In this document: one piece after another, positions 42,908 through 51,689 of the stretch
Numbering within the stretch: the first letter of the stretch is position 1
Layout: each line of letters starts with the position of its first letter
Origin: Pseudomonas gingeri
GTDB lineage: Bacteria; Pseudomonadota; Gammaproteobacteria; Pseudomonadales; Pseudomonadaceae
Assembly: GCF_013386165.1 (NCBI RefSeq)
Contig: NZ_JACAOS010000003.1
Span: forward strand, 786,343 to 850,342
Direction: 5' to 3'
DNA length: 64,000 nucleotides
Notes under the pieces: generated by a model
Databases searched by the model: none
Told to the model about the DNA's origin: nothing
Seen by the model: only the letters and a program-made list of their open reading frames with translations
Program-made: the position numbers and the translations under genes

Positions 42908-44205
42908 ATACGCACGACGACAGTGCTCCCGGCCTGTCTCGGCGTCGTTTCCTTGGCGCTGCCAGCAGCCTGGCGGTGGCTGCGGGCGTGATCGGCTCGG
43001 GCGGCGTTGCCGCCGCCGAGAGCCTGGTCAAGTCCCCGGCTGACCAGGCTCTGGCCGCGGTCGAGCCGTTCTATGGCGTGCATCAGGCCGGGATAGTGAC
43101 GCCGCAGCAGACACACTCGTTGTTTGCCGCGTTCGATCTGGAAGCCACGGCCCGTGCGGACGTGATCGCCTTGCTCAAGCGTTGGACCCTTGCGGCCAAC
43201 CGCATGAGCCACGGCGAGACCGCCCAGCCGCTGAAGGCACCCAAGGATGCCGCCGCGCTGGATGGCGGTTCGGCCGAGGGGCTCAGGCCGGCTCGGTTGA
43301 CCGTGACCTTTGGCTTCGGCCCGGGCTTGTTCATGAGCGACGGCAAGGACCGCTATGGCCTGGCGTCGCGGCGTCCGGAAGCGCTGGTGGATCTGCCGAA
43401 ATTCAATGGCGATCAACTGGTGCTCGAGAAGTGCGGTGGCGACTTGAGCATCCAGGTCTGTGCCGATGATCCGCAGGTGGCGTTCCATGCCCTGCGCGAA
43501 CTGCTGGCCCTGGCGGACGGCGTGGCCCTGATCAAGTGGATGCAATCGGGTTTTACCAGCCCTCCGGCTGGCGGCGGCACCACACGTAACCTGATGGGCT
43601 TCAAGGACGGGACCAATAATCCATCCACTCGCGACAGCAAGATGATGGACGAAGTGGTCTGGGTCGGCGATGAAGGCGGCTGGATGAAGGCCGGCTCCTA
43701 TGTCGTGGTACGGCGCATCCGTATTGCGCTGGAGCACTGGGACAAGACGGAGCTGGGGTTCCAGGAAGAAGTGGTCGGCCGTGACAAGGCCAGTGGCGCG
43801 CCGTTGGGCAAAACCCACGAGTCCGACCCGCTGGATCTTGAGGCGCAAGACAAGGACGGCAACTCGGTCATCCCGGACAACGCCCATGCGCGCCTGTCCG
43901 CCGCCGCTGAAAACGACGGCTCGCAGATTCTCCGTCGTGCCTACTCCTACAACGACGGCGTAGGCTTTTATGCCGAGCGCTGGCCGCCATGGCGCCAGGG
44001 CATGATGCTCGATGCCGGGTTGTTCTTCGTGGCTTACCAGCGCGACCCGCGTACAGGCTTTATCAAGATCAACAAGAAACTGGCCACCCAGGACATCATG
44101 AACCAGTTCACCACCCATGTCGGGAGTGGGATCTTTGCTTGCCCGCCGGGTGTCAGCGAAGGTTCGTATATTGGTGCCGGATTGTTCGAAGGGCTCGACA
44201 GCTAA
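42904..44205 (+). CDS. Tat-exported DyP-type haem peroxidase, EfeB-like
   Basis: 433 residues. The N-terminus has a twin-arginine signal (SRRRFLGAASSLAVAAGV). The DyP G-x-x-D-G motif is GFKDGTNNPS, providing the catalytic Asp, and the late TTHVGSGIFACPPGV resembles the corresponding EfeB stretch. EfeB-type enzymes in E. coli sit with EfeU/EfeO for ferrous iron or haem-iron use. Here the partners are an FbpABC-type transporter instead of EfeUO, an unusual pairing. Cofactor: haem b. Confidence 0.9.
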   Translation: MNTHDDSAPGLSRRRFLGAASSLAVAAGVIGSGGVAAAESLVKSPADQALAAVEPFYGVHQAGIVTPQQTHSLFAAFDLEATARADVIALLKRWTLAANRMSHGETAQPLKAPKDAAALDGGSAEGLRPARLTVTFGFGPGLFMSDGKDRYGLASRRPEALVDLPKFNGDQLVLEKCGGDLSIQVCADDPQVAFHALRELLALADGVALIKWMQSGFTSPPAGGGTTRNLMGFKDGTNNPSTRDSKMMDEVVWVGDEGGWMKAGSYVVVRRIRIALEHWDKTELGFQEEVVGRDKASGAPLGKTHESDPLDLEAQDKDGNSVIPDNAHARLSAAAENDGSQILRRAYSYNDGVGFYAERWPPWRQGMMLDAGLFFVAYQRDPRTGFIKINKKLATQDIMNQFTTHVGSGIFACPPGVSEGSYIGAGLFEGLDS

Positions 44206-44218
44206 GGGCTGTCGAGCA

Positions 44219-44247
44219 GGGCGCAGCCCCCATCGGGGTGCGCGCCT
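44219..44247 (+). promoter_or_regulatory. imperfect hairpin ahead of fbpA-like gene
   Basis: GCGCAGCCCCC and GGGGTGCGC fold into a stem with one bulge in the 78-base gap between the peroxidase and the next gene. TAATAAT at 44256-44262 may be a separate -10. It may trim expression between the two genes. Confidence 0.35.
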
Positions 44248-44283
44248 TGGGCTGTAATAATCGCTGTATCTGGAGTATTGCGC

Positions 44284-45309
44284 ATGTCTTTCAAAGTTTT
44301 TAACAACAGGTTGCCACGCACTTTCCAATTCGCCTGCCTGGCAGCCGCGATGCTGGCCGGCGGTGTTGCCCAGGCGGCCTCACTGACCCTGTACAGTGCG
44401 CAGCATGAACAGACCGTCAATCAGCTGGTCAAGGATTTCGAAAAGCAGACCGGTATTTCGGTAAAAGTACGCACTGGCGAAGGCCCGGAACTGGCTGCGC
44501 AACTGCTGGCTGAAGGCAGTGCCTCGCCCGCCGACGTGTATTTCACCGAGAACTCTCCCGAGCTGATGTTGCTCGAAGAGAAGGGCCTGCTGGCGCCTGT
44601 GCAGCCTGCCACCTTGTCGACTATCCCGGCGCGCTACAACTCGCCGAGCGGTGAGTGGGTCGGCGTGTTGGCCCGTGAGAACGTGTTGGCCTACAACACC
44701 AAGCTGGTCCAACCGGCTGAATTGCCAGCCTCGCTGCTCGACCTGGCCGAGCCGGCCTGGAAAGGCAAGGTGGCCATTGCGCCGGCCGATGCCGACTTCC
44801 TGCCATTGGTCAGCGCGATGCTGGCGATCAAAGGCGAAGCCACCACCCTGCAGTGGCTCAAGGGCCTGCGCACCAACTCGCAGATTTTCAACGATGACGA
44901 AGGCGTCACCGCTGCCGTCAACCGTGGTGGTGTGGCTGTCGGCGTGATCAACAGCTACTACTGGGCGCGCCTGCACACCGAAGTCGGTGACAAAGGCACC
45001 CACAGTGCGCTTTATCACTTTGCTCACGCCGATGTCGGCGCGTTGATCAACGTCTCGGGCGTTGCGGTCCTGAAAACCGCCCGCAACCAGGAAGCCGCGA
45101 ACAAGTTCGTTGCTTATCTGACCAGCGAGAGCGCCCAGCAGCTGATGGCCAGCAACAAGGTGACCTATGAGTACCCGCTGCGTGCCGGCGTTGCGCCTGA
45201 TCCTCTGCTCATGCCTTTCAACCAACTGACGCCGCCGACGCTGGACATGAAAACCCTGGGTGACGATAGCCACGCGGTCAAGTTGCTGCGCCAGGCCGGC
45301 TTGCTGTAA
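44284..45309 (+). CDS. ferric iron ABC transporter periplasmic binding protein, FbpA-like
   Basis: 341 residues from ATG 44284 (GGAG upstream; TTG 44278 is less likely). A signal peptide ends GGVAQAA at about residue 32. The start LTLYSAQHEQTVNQLVKDFEKQTGI and the Tyr pair in INSYYWARLHTE, which ligate Fe(III) in FbpA-type proteins, support iron binding. Homologues are FbpA/FutA. It is followed without a gap by the permease. Confidence 0.85.
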   Translation: MSFKVFNNRLPRTFQFACLAAAMLAGGVAQAASLTLYSAQHEQTVNQLVKDFEKQTGISVKVRTGEGPELAAQLLAEGSASPADVYFTENSPELMLLEEKGLLAPVQPATLSTIPARYNSPSGEWVGVLARENVLAYNTKLVQPAELPASLLDLAEPAWKGKVAIAPADADFLPLVSAMLAIKGEATTLQWLKGLRTNSQIFNDDEGVTAAVNRGGVAVGVINSYYWARLHTEVGDKGTHSALYHFAHADVGALINVSGVAVLKTARNQEAANKFVAYLTSESAQQLMASNKVTYEYPLRAGVAPDPLLMPFNQLTPPTLDMKTLGDDSHAVKLLRQAGLL

Positions 45310-46890
45310 ATGGCCAGTTTGACCGTTGCGGTCAAGTCCGGACGGCGTACGCCGTTCGGACTTTTGCTTGTCTGCACCTGTGTCGCGCTGCTGGTGCTGA
45401 TGCCGCTGGCGTTCACTCTGAAGCAGGCGACCAGCTTTGGCTACGATGATGCGATCGAATTGCTGTTTCGTCCTCTCGTCGGGGAACTGGCGGTCAATAC
45501 CTTGCTGATTGTCGTGGCGGCCACCTTGGCCTCGGCGGTGATCGGCACGGCGGTGGCCTGGTTCGTCGAACGTACCCACCTGCCAGGGCGGGGCGCCTGG
45601 GCGGTGCTCGCGGCGGTGCCGCTGGCGGTGCCACCGTTCATCACCAGTTATGCATGGGTGTCCTTGAGCCTGTCGTTGCAGGATTTTGCCGGCGCCTTGC
45701 TGGTGGTCACCACGGCCTACTTTCCACTGGTTTACCTCCCGGTTTCCGCTGCGCTCAGGGGCATGGACCCGGCCCTGGAGGAAACCGCCCGTTCCCTGGG
45801 GCTGGGGCCGTGGCGCTGCTTCTTCCGTGTGGTGCTGCCACAGCTCAAACCGGCCTTGCTGGGCGGCGTGCTGTTGGTTGCCCTCAGTGTACTGTCCGAG
45901 TTTGGCGCGTTCGCGCTGTTGCGTTTTCGCACCTTTACCACCGAGATCTACGCCGAATACCGCGCCAGCTTCGACGGTGCCGGGGCGGCGTTGCTCGCCT
46001 GCGTGCTGATGCTGTTGTGCCTGATCTGCCTGGTGGCGGAGTTCAAGGTGCGCGGACTCACGCGTTATGACCGGCTCGACCGGGGTACCCGTCGATCGGC
46101 CAGCCGCTACGAACTGGGCAGGATGAAGTGGCTGGTCTGGAGCGGCTTTGCCGGTTTGACGATCACGACCCTGGGGGTGCCCCTGGGGATGATCGGCTAT
46201 TGGTTGCTGCAACACAGTGAGGCGGCGGTGACACCCGTGGAGTTCTCGGCGGAGCAATTGATCAACACCACCTGCGCTTCACTGGGCTTCGGCCTGGCCG
46301 GGGCCGTGCTGACCACCTTGCTCGCGCTGCCGCTGGGCTTTTTGCTGGCGCGTTTCCCCAGTCGTATCAGCACGCTGCTGGAACGGATTGCTTATCTGGG
46401 GCAGGGCGTGCCGGGGATCGTGATTGCCCTGGCGGTGATTTCGATTTCGATCCGCTTCATCCAGCCGCTGTACCAGAGTGCGGCGATGTTGGTCCTGACC
46501 TATGCGATCCTGTTCCTGCCACTGGCCCTGGTCGGTGTGCACGCCACGCTGGTGCAGATCGAACCGCGTCTTGAGGACACCGCACGCTCGTTGGGCCTGC
46601 GCTGGTGGCAAACGGCATGGCGGGTAATTCTGCCCCTGGCCGGGCCAGGCATCGGAGCGGCGGCGTCGATGGTGTTTATCACCATCGTCACGGAACTGAC
46701 CGCCACCTTGCTGCTGTCGCCCATCGGCACCCACACGCTCGCCACCCAGGTCTGGGTCGATACTTCGGCGCTGGCCTTTGCCGCCGCCGCGCCGTATGCG
46801 GCCATGCTGGTCGGTATTTCACTGTTTTCCACCTGGCTGCTGATGTCGTTGTTCGGCAAATCGGCGGTGCTGGGTAGCTTCCAATCATAG
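45310..46890 (+). CDS. ferric iron ABC transporter permease, two-domain FbpB-like
   Basis: 526 residues, double the normal permease length, because two six-helix permease halves are fused. Each half has an EAA-type loop that contacts the ATPase: LEETARSLGLGPWRCFFRVVLPQL and LEDTARSLGLRWWQTAWRVILPLA. It starts immediately after the fbpA-like stop. Confidence 0.88.
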   Translation: MASLTVAVKSGRRTPFGLLLVCTCVALLVLMPLAFTLKQATSFGYDDAIELLFRPLVGELAVNTLLIVVAATLASAVIGTAVAWFVERTHLPGRGAWAVLAAVPLAVPPFITSYAWVSLSLSLQDFAGALLVVTTAYFPLVYLPVSAALRGMDPALEETARSLGLGPWRCFFRVVLPQLKPALLGGVLLVALSVLSEFGAFALLRFRTFTTEIYAEYRASFDGAGAALLACVLMLLCLICLVAEFKVRGLTRYDRLDRGTRRSASRYELGRMKWLVWSGFAGLTITTLGVPLGMIGYWLLQHSEAAVTPVEFSAEQLINTTCASLGFGLAGAVLTTLLALPLGFLLARFPSRISTLLERIAYLGQGVPGIVIALAVISISIRFIQPLYQSAAMLVLTYAILFLPLALVGVHATLVQIEPRLEDTARSLGLRWWQTAWRVILPLAGPGIGAAASMVFITIVTELTATLLLSPIGTHTLATQVWVDTSALAFAAAAPYAAMLVGISLFSTWLLMSLFGKSAVLGSFQS

Positions 46891-46898
46891 GGATCGAC

Positions 46899-47960
46899 AT
46901 GGCTGATGTAGAGATTCGCGGCCTGTGTAAAACGTTTGGCCACAGCCCGGTATTGCGCGGCGTCGACTTGTCGGTGGCCTCCGGTAGCCTGGTGGCCATT
47001 CTCGGCCCCTCCGGCAGCGGCAAGACCACCTTGCTGCGCCTGCTCTGTGGTTTCGAGCGCGGTGATGCAGGGACGATTCAGATCAATGGCCAGCGGGTCA
47101 GTGGCCCCGGGGTGTTTGTTCCGTCCGAGAAACGTCATATCGGTTATGTGCCGCAGGAAGGCGCGCTGTTTCCGCACCTGTCGGTGGCCGAAAACATCGT
47201 CTTCGGCCTGTCGCGGCCACTGCGCAAGGCCCGTCATCGCGTCGCCGAGCTGCTGGAGCTGGTCGGTTTGCCTGGCGACTTTGCCGATCGTTCACCGCAT
47301 TCATTGTCCGGCGGACAGCAGCAGCGGGTGGCACTGGCACGAGCACTCGCGCCAGCGCCGGCATTGGTTCTGCTGGACGAACCGTTTTCCTCGCTGGATG
47401 CCGCCTTGCGTGTGGAGACCCGGCAAGCGGTGGCCCAGGCCTTGTCGGCCGCCGGCGCGACCGCGTTGCTGGTCACCCACGATCAGTCCGAGGCGTTGTC
47501 GATGGGCAGTCAGGTCGCCGTGTTATGGAATGGCGAACTGGTGCAAGTGGCGAGCCCCGAGAAGCTGTACCGGATGCCAGTGAGTCCCGAACTCGCCCGT
47601 TTTGTCGGCGATGCCATGCTGTTGCCGGGAATCGTCCATGGCGCCCATGTCGCTTCTGCCCTGGGGGCCTTGCGTCTGATGGCTGGCATGCCCGACGGGC
47701 CGGTGCGGGTGTTGCTGCGTCCGGAGCAACTCAGGCTTTCAGCCCTGCATGACGGCATGGGCATGGAGGCCGGCAAGGCGCGGGGCAGGGTGCTGAAAGT
47801 GGACTACTACGGGCACGATGCCTGTGTGCACCTCAGTCTCTTGGGGGAGGCGGGCTTATCGACCACACTGATTGCGCGTTTATCCGGCCACTCGTGTCCG
47901 CGCTCGGGTGATGAGGTCGCCATCAGCGTTGAGGGCGAGGTACTGGCCTATCCCGTGTGA
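46899..47960 (+). CDS. ferric iron ABC transporter ATPase, FbpC-like
   Basis: 353 residues. Walker A GPSGSGKTTLLR, signature LSGGQQQRVALARAL, Walker B LVLLDEPFSSLD and the His switch VTHDQSEAL are all present, with a C-terminal TOBE-like regulatory part. It powers the permease with ATP in the cytoplasm. It ends four bases from the convergent Lrp gene. Confidence 0.9.
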   Translation: MADVEIRGLCKTFGHSPVLRGVDLSVASGSLVAILGPSGSGKTTLLRLLCGFERGDAGTIQINGQRVSGPGVFVPSEKRHIGYVPQEGALFPHLSVAENIVFGLSRPLRKARHRVAELLELVGLPGDFADRSPHSLSGGQQQRVALARALAPAPALVLLDEPFSSLDAALRVETRQAVAQALSAAGATALLVTHDQSEALSMGSQVAVLWNGELVQVASPEKLYRMPVSPELARFVGDAMLLPGIVHGAHVASALGALRLMAGMPDGPVRVLLRPEQLRLSALHDGMGMEAGKARGRVLKVDYYGHDACVHLSLLGEAGLSTTLIARLSGHSCPRSGDEVAISVEGEVLAYPV

Positions 47961-47964
47961 TGCT

Positions 47965-48444
47965 TCAGCACTCAACCAATGCCTGGGCCGGCGGCGCGCC
48001 GCCGGTCTTGATGGTCTTGGTCACGATATAGGTGAAGTAGCGTTCTATGCCCAGGTCTTCCAGTAGCAACTGATCGATAAAGCGCTGGTACTGATCGATG
48101 TCCGCCGCCTGGATCATGGCGATGTAATCCACACCGCCGCCGGTGGCATAACAGAACGCCACTTCCGCCGCGTCGCTCATGCGTTGTTCGAAGCGGCGCA
48201 TCTCCTGGGCCGTATGCCGGGCCAGGGTGATCTCCACCAGCAATTGCTGACTCTTGAACACCTGGTTCCAGTCGATCATCGCTCGGTAGCCTTTTACCAG
48301 ACCTGCGCTTTCCAGCTTGCGTACGCGCTCCCAGGCCGGGGTCACCGATAGGTTGATGGCTTCAGCCAGATTCGACTTGGTGATACGCCCGTCCTCGGAA
48401 AGGATCCGCAGGATTTTCAGGTCATAACGGTCAAGCTTGTGCAT
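47965..48444 (-). CDS. Lrp/AsnC-family regulator
   Basis: 159 residues from ATG 48444 (GGAG upstream). The N-terminal helix-turn-helix (LDRYDLKILRILSEDGRITKSNLAEAI, SVTPAWERVRKLESAGLVKGY) is followed by the RAM ligand domain. The gene lies downstream of the aminotransferase on the same strand, so it may be an amino-acid-sensing regulator of that locus. A bidirectional terminator separates them. Confidence 0.9.
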   Translation of the reverse strand: MHKLDRYDLKILRILSEDGRITKSNLAEAINLSVTPAWERVRKLESAGLVKGYRAMIDWNQVFKSQQLLVEITLARHTAQEMRRFEQRMSDAAEVAFCYATGGGVDYIAMIQAADIDQYQRFIDQLLLEDLGIERYFTYIVTKTIKTGGAPPAQALVEC

Positions 48445-48520
48445 CGTGAACGAACTCCGCAGGCGACGGGTGGCTATCAGGCCATCAGTCGGGGCCAACT
48501 GCAACCGGGTGGTAACGGCT

Positions 48521-48554
48521 ACGACAAAACCCCGATTTCCCGGGTTTTTGTCGT
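48521..48554. terminator. bidirectional rho-independent terminator
   Basis: Arms at 48521-48532 and 48542-48554 (ACGACAAAACCC against GGGTTTTTGTCGT) pair with a single-base bulge, giving T-rich sides on both strands. It ends the aminotransferase transcript before the lrp-like gene. Confidence 0.65.
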
Positions 48555-48578
48555 CTCTGCCGAGCGGCCTGGCTGAAC

Positions 48579-49964
48579 TCAGCCGAGGATTTGCGTGGCG
48601 ACCTGGTCAATCGCGCCTTTGGTGATACCAACGATCAGATCCGCCTCGGCCTCGGTCAGGATCAGCGGTGGGGCGAAGCCGAGGATATCGCCATGGGGCA
48701 TGGCCCGGGCGATCATGCCGCGTTCGAGGCAGGCGGCCGACACTTTCGGGCCGACTTTCAAGGCCGCGTCGAACGGCGTGCGTTGCTCACGATCGGCCAT
48801 GAACTCGACGGCGGCAAGCATACCGTCGCCACGCACTTCGCCCACCAGCGGATGGCCTTCGAGGGTTTCGCGCAACCGACGATTCAGGTAACCGCCAACC
48901 TGCTCGGCGTTGGCCGTGAGGTTTTCCCGCTCGAGGATATCCAGGTTGGCCAAGGCGGCCGCGGCGCAGATCGGATGCCCGGAATAGGTCCAGCCATGGC
49001 CCATGGCACCTTCGTTGGTCGAAGCCTTTTCAATCACGCTCCAGACCTTCTCGCCGATGATCACCGCCGACAGCGGCGCATAGGCGCTGGTCAGGCCCTT
49101 GGCGGTAGTGATCAGGTCAGGCCGCATGCCGTAACGCTGGCTGCCCATCTTCGAACCCAGGCGGCCGAAGGCGCAGACCACTTCATCGGCGATCAACAAT
49201 ACATCGTACTTGTTCAGCACCGCCTGAATGGCCGCCCAGTAACCGGCGGGCGGGACCACGATGCCGCCGGTACCCATGACCGGTTCGCCGATAAACGCCG
49301 CGACGGTATCCGCGCCCTCGGCGAGGATCATCTTCTCCAACTCATCGGCGCAATAACGGACAAAGGCCGCCTCGTCCATGCCGGCCGGGGCCTTGCGATA
49401 CCAATGGGGGCAGACCGTGTGTTGGACGCCTTCCACTGGCAGGTCGAAATGCTGATGGAAAGCCGCCAGTCCGGTCAGGCTGCCGGTCATGATGCCCGAG
49501 CCGTGATAGCCCCGGTCACGGGAAATGATTTTCTTCTTCTGCGGCCGCCCCAGCACGTTGTTGTAGTAACGCACCAGCTTGACCTGGGTTTCGTTGGCAT
49601 CGGAACCGGACAGGCCGTAGTAGACCTTTTTCATCCCCTCGGGCGCCCAGTCCATGATGCGGCTGGACAGCTCGATGATCGCTTCGCTCGAGTGGCCGAC
49701 ATAGGTGTGGTAGTAGGCCAATTCCTTGGCCTGTTTGTAGATGGCCTCGGCGACTTCGGTGCGGCCGTAGCCGATATTCACGCAATACAGCCCGGCGAAG
49801 GCGTCGATAAATTCGCGGCCCTCATGGTCGCGAATCCGGATGCCCGAGGCGCTCTTGATGATCCGGCCCTTGAGTGCACCACTGGCGTGGTCGTGGGCAT
49901 GGGTCGAAGGGTGCATGAAGTGCGCGCGGTCTTGTTCGAACAGCGTGTCGAGTGCTTGGTCCAT
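48579..49964 (-). CDS. class III aminotransferase (omega-amino acid / GABA type)
   Basis: 461 residues from ATG 49964 with AAGGAGA just before it. PLP fold type I class III: LIADEVVCAFGRLGSKMG, catalytic Lys289 in TTAKGLTSAYAPLSAV, and GRDH-type SRDRGYHGSGIMTGSLTG. Homologues transfer amino groups from GABA, putrescine or beta-alanine to pyruvate. The dehydrogenase upstream by 17 bases supports a GABA-type route: amine to semialdehyde, then to acid. Confidence 0.87.
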   Translation of the reverse strand: MDQALDTLFEQDRAHFMHPSTHAHDHASGALKGRIIKSASGIRIRDHEGREFIDAFAGLYCVNIGYGRTEVAEAIYKQAKELAYYHTYVGHSSEAIIELSSRIMDWAPEGMKKVYYGLSGSDANETQVKLVRYYNNVLGRPQKKKIISRDRGYHGSGIMTGSLTGLAAFHQHFDLPVEGVQHTVCPHWYRKAPAGMDEAAFVRYCADELEKMILAEGADTVAAFIGEPVMGTGGIVVPPAGYWAAIQAVLNKYDVLLIADEVVCAFGRLGSKMGSQRYGMRPDLITTAKGLTSAYAPLSAVIIGEKVWSVIEKASTNEGAMGHGWTYSGHPICAAAALANLDILERENLTANAEQVGGYLNRRLRETLEGHPLVGEVRGDGMLAAVEFMADREQRTPFDAALKVGPKVSAACLERGMIARAMPHGDILGFAPPLILTEAEADLIVGITKGAIDQVATQILG

Positions 49965-49981
49965 GGTGGATCTCCTTAGCA

Positions 49982-51448
49982 TTAGCCCTGGTGGTGCAGG
50001 CAGAAGTATTTGGTTTCGACAAAGGCTTCGAAGCCCTCGGTGCCGCCTTCGCGGCCCAGTCCCGAGGCCTTCATGCCGCCGAAGGGAATCGGGTGACCGG
50101 TGAATTTCACGCCGTTGACCGCGACCATGGCGTGGTCGAGCCGGCGAATCAGTGGGTAGATCAGGTCCAGGCGGTTGGAGCAAATGTAGGCGGCCAGGCC
50201 GTATTCGGTGTCGTTGGCCATGTCGATGGCCTGCTCCAGGGTGTCGAACGGCATGACCCCGGCGATTGGCGCAAAGTTTTCTTCGCGATAGATGCGCATC
50301 TGCGGGGTGACGTCGGCCAGCACCGTGGGCTGGTAGAACAAGCCACCCAAGGCGTGGGCTTCGCCACCTACCAGGCGTCGTGCGCCCAGTTGCAGGGCGT
50401 CGGCGACACGCTCAGCCGTCACATCGAAAGCGGCCTGGTGCATCAGCGGGCCGATATCGACGGTTTGTTCCTGCTCGCCCAGCAGCGCCGGACCGACCCG
50501 CAGTTCACGCACGGCGGCGGCAAAGCGGCTGAGAAACGCCGGATAGAGCGAGCGCTCGACCATGATCCGGTTGGCCGCGCAGCAATCCTGGCCGGAGGTC
50601 TGGAACTTGGCCTCCACCGCGACCTTCACCGCCAGCTCCAGGTCGGCATCGGCGCAGACAATAAAGGGCGCATTGCCGCCCAGCTCCAGCGACACTTTTT
50701 TCACGTCAGAGGCCGCGGCCTGTAGCACCAGCTTGCCGACCCGGGTCGAGCCGGTGAAGCTGACCGAGCGTACACGGCTGTCCTGAACCAGGGTTTGCAT
50801 GACCATCTGCGGTTCGCCCAGTACCACATTGAACACGCCCGCCGGGAAGCCGGCTTCTTCCGCCAACTGCGCCAGTGCCAGGGCCGAATAGGGCGTTTCA
50901 TGGGCCGGCTTGACCACCACGGTGCAACCGGCGGCGAGTGCGGCAGCGGCTTTGCGGGTGATCATCGCCGAGGGGAAATTCCACGGAGTCAGCAGCGCGC
51001 AGACGCCCACCGGCTCCTTGACGGTACCCAGGTGCGCACCGGGTATATGGCTGGGAATGTTCTGGCCATAGAGGCGCCGTGCTTCTTCGGCAAACCAGGG
51101 AATGAAACTCGCGGCATAGGCGATTTCGCCGCGGGACTCGGCCAGGGGCTTGCCTTGTTCCTGGCTGAGAATGCGCGCGAGATCTTCCTGGTGTTCGAGG
51201 ATCAATGCCGCCCAGCGCCGCAGGCTCGTGGCGCGGGCCTCGAGGCTCAGTGCCCGCCAGGGTGCGAACGCCCGGTGCGCGGCATCGATGGCCGCGACAA
51301 TCTGCGGTTTTTCCAGCATCGGCACATGACCGATAAGGCTGAGGTTGGCCGGGTTGTGCACGGCGATGGTGCTGGCGCTGTCGCTGTGGACCCAATGCCC
51401 GTTGACGTAGCACAGGGCCTTGAACAATAGCGGGTGTTTATAGGTCAT
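49982..51448 (-). CDS. NAD(P)-dependent succinate-semialdehyde dehydrogenase-like
   Basis: 488 residues from ATG 51448 (GGAG upstream). Aldehyde dehydrogenase fold: PWNFPSAMITRKAAAALAAGCTVVVKPA, the general-base Glu in LELGGNAPF, catalytic Cys near residue 289 in GQDCCAANR. The closest group is GabD-type. It oxidises succinate semialdehyde or a similar omega-aldehyde. It forms a unit with the downstream aminotransferase (17-base gap). Confidence 0.87.
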   Translation of the reverse strand: MTYKHPLLFKALCYVNGHWVHSDSASTIAVHNPANLSLIGHVPMLEKPQIVAAIDAAHRAFAPWRALSLEARATSLRRWAALILEHQEDLARILSQEQGKPLAESRGEIAYAASFIPWFAEEARRLYGQNIPSHIPGAHLGTVKEPVGVCALLTPWNFPSAMITRKAAAALAAGCTVVVKPAHETPYSALALAQLAEEAGFPAGVFNVVLGEPQMVMQTLVQDSRVRSVSFTGSTRVGKLVLQAAASDVKKVSLELGGNAPFIVCADADLELAVKVAVEAKFQTSGQDCCAANRIMVERSLYPAFLSRFAAAVRELRVGPALLGEQEQTVDIGPLMHQAAFDVTAERVADALQLGARRLVGGEAHALGGLFYQPTVLADVTPQMRIYREENFAPIAGVMPFDTLEQAIDMANDTEYGLAAYICSNRLDLIYPLIRRLDHAMVAVNGVKFTGHPIPFGGMKASGLGREGGTEGFEAFVETKYFCLHHQG

Positions 51449-51640
51449 GGTGTTCACTCCGGATCGTCTGAGTGGAACTAATGCTAGGGGAGTGCGGTGC
51501 GCGGGATTACCGGTTTGGCGGGGTGGCGACAGTGGTTTTTTTCTGATTGCGGGCGAGCAAACAGCGGTTTTTGCGGTGGAGGCAAATGCCTCCTTGCCCA
51601 GCGATGACGGCCGCAAGAACTGTGCTGATTTCAAGGGCCG

Positions 51641-51664
51641 CATCGCCGGCAAGCCGGCTCCTGC
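51641..51664. repeat. single REP element
   Basis: CATCGCCGGCAAGCCGGCTC at 51641-51660 (to 51664) is a REP palindrome in the gap between the dehydrogenase gene and the ABC binding-protein gene. Confidence 0.7.
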
Positions 51665-51689
51665 TGGAGGGAATGCCAGGGTTATCGGG

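Noticed and set aside
44380..46257. 625-residue minus-strand frame
   Set aside because: It is opposite the fbpA- and fbpB-like genes and is rich in Arg, Gln and His, as expected for an antisense reading.
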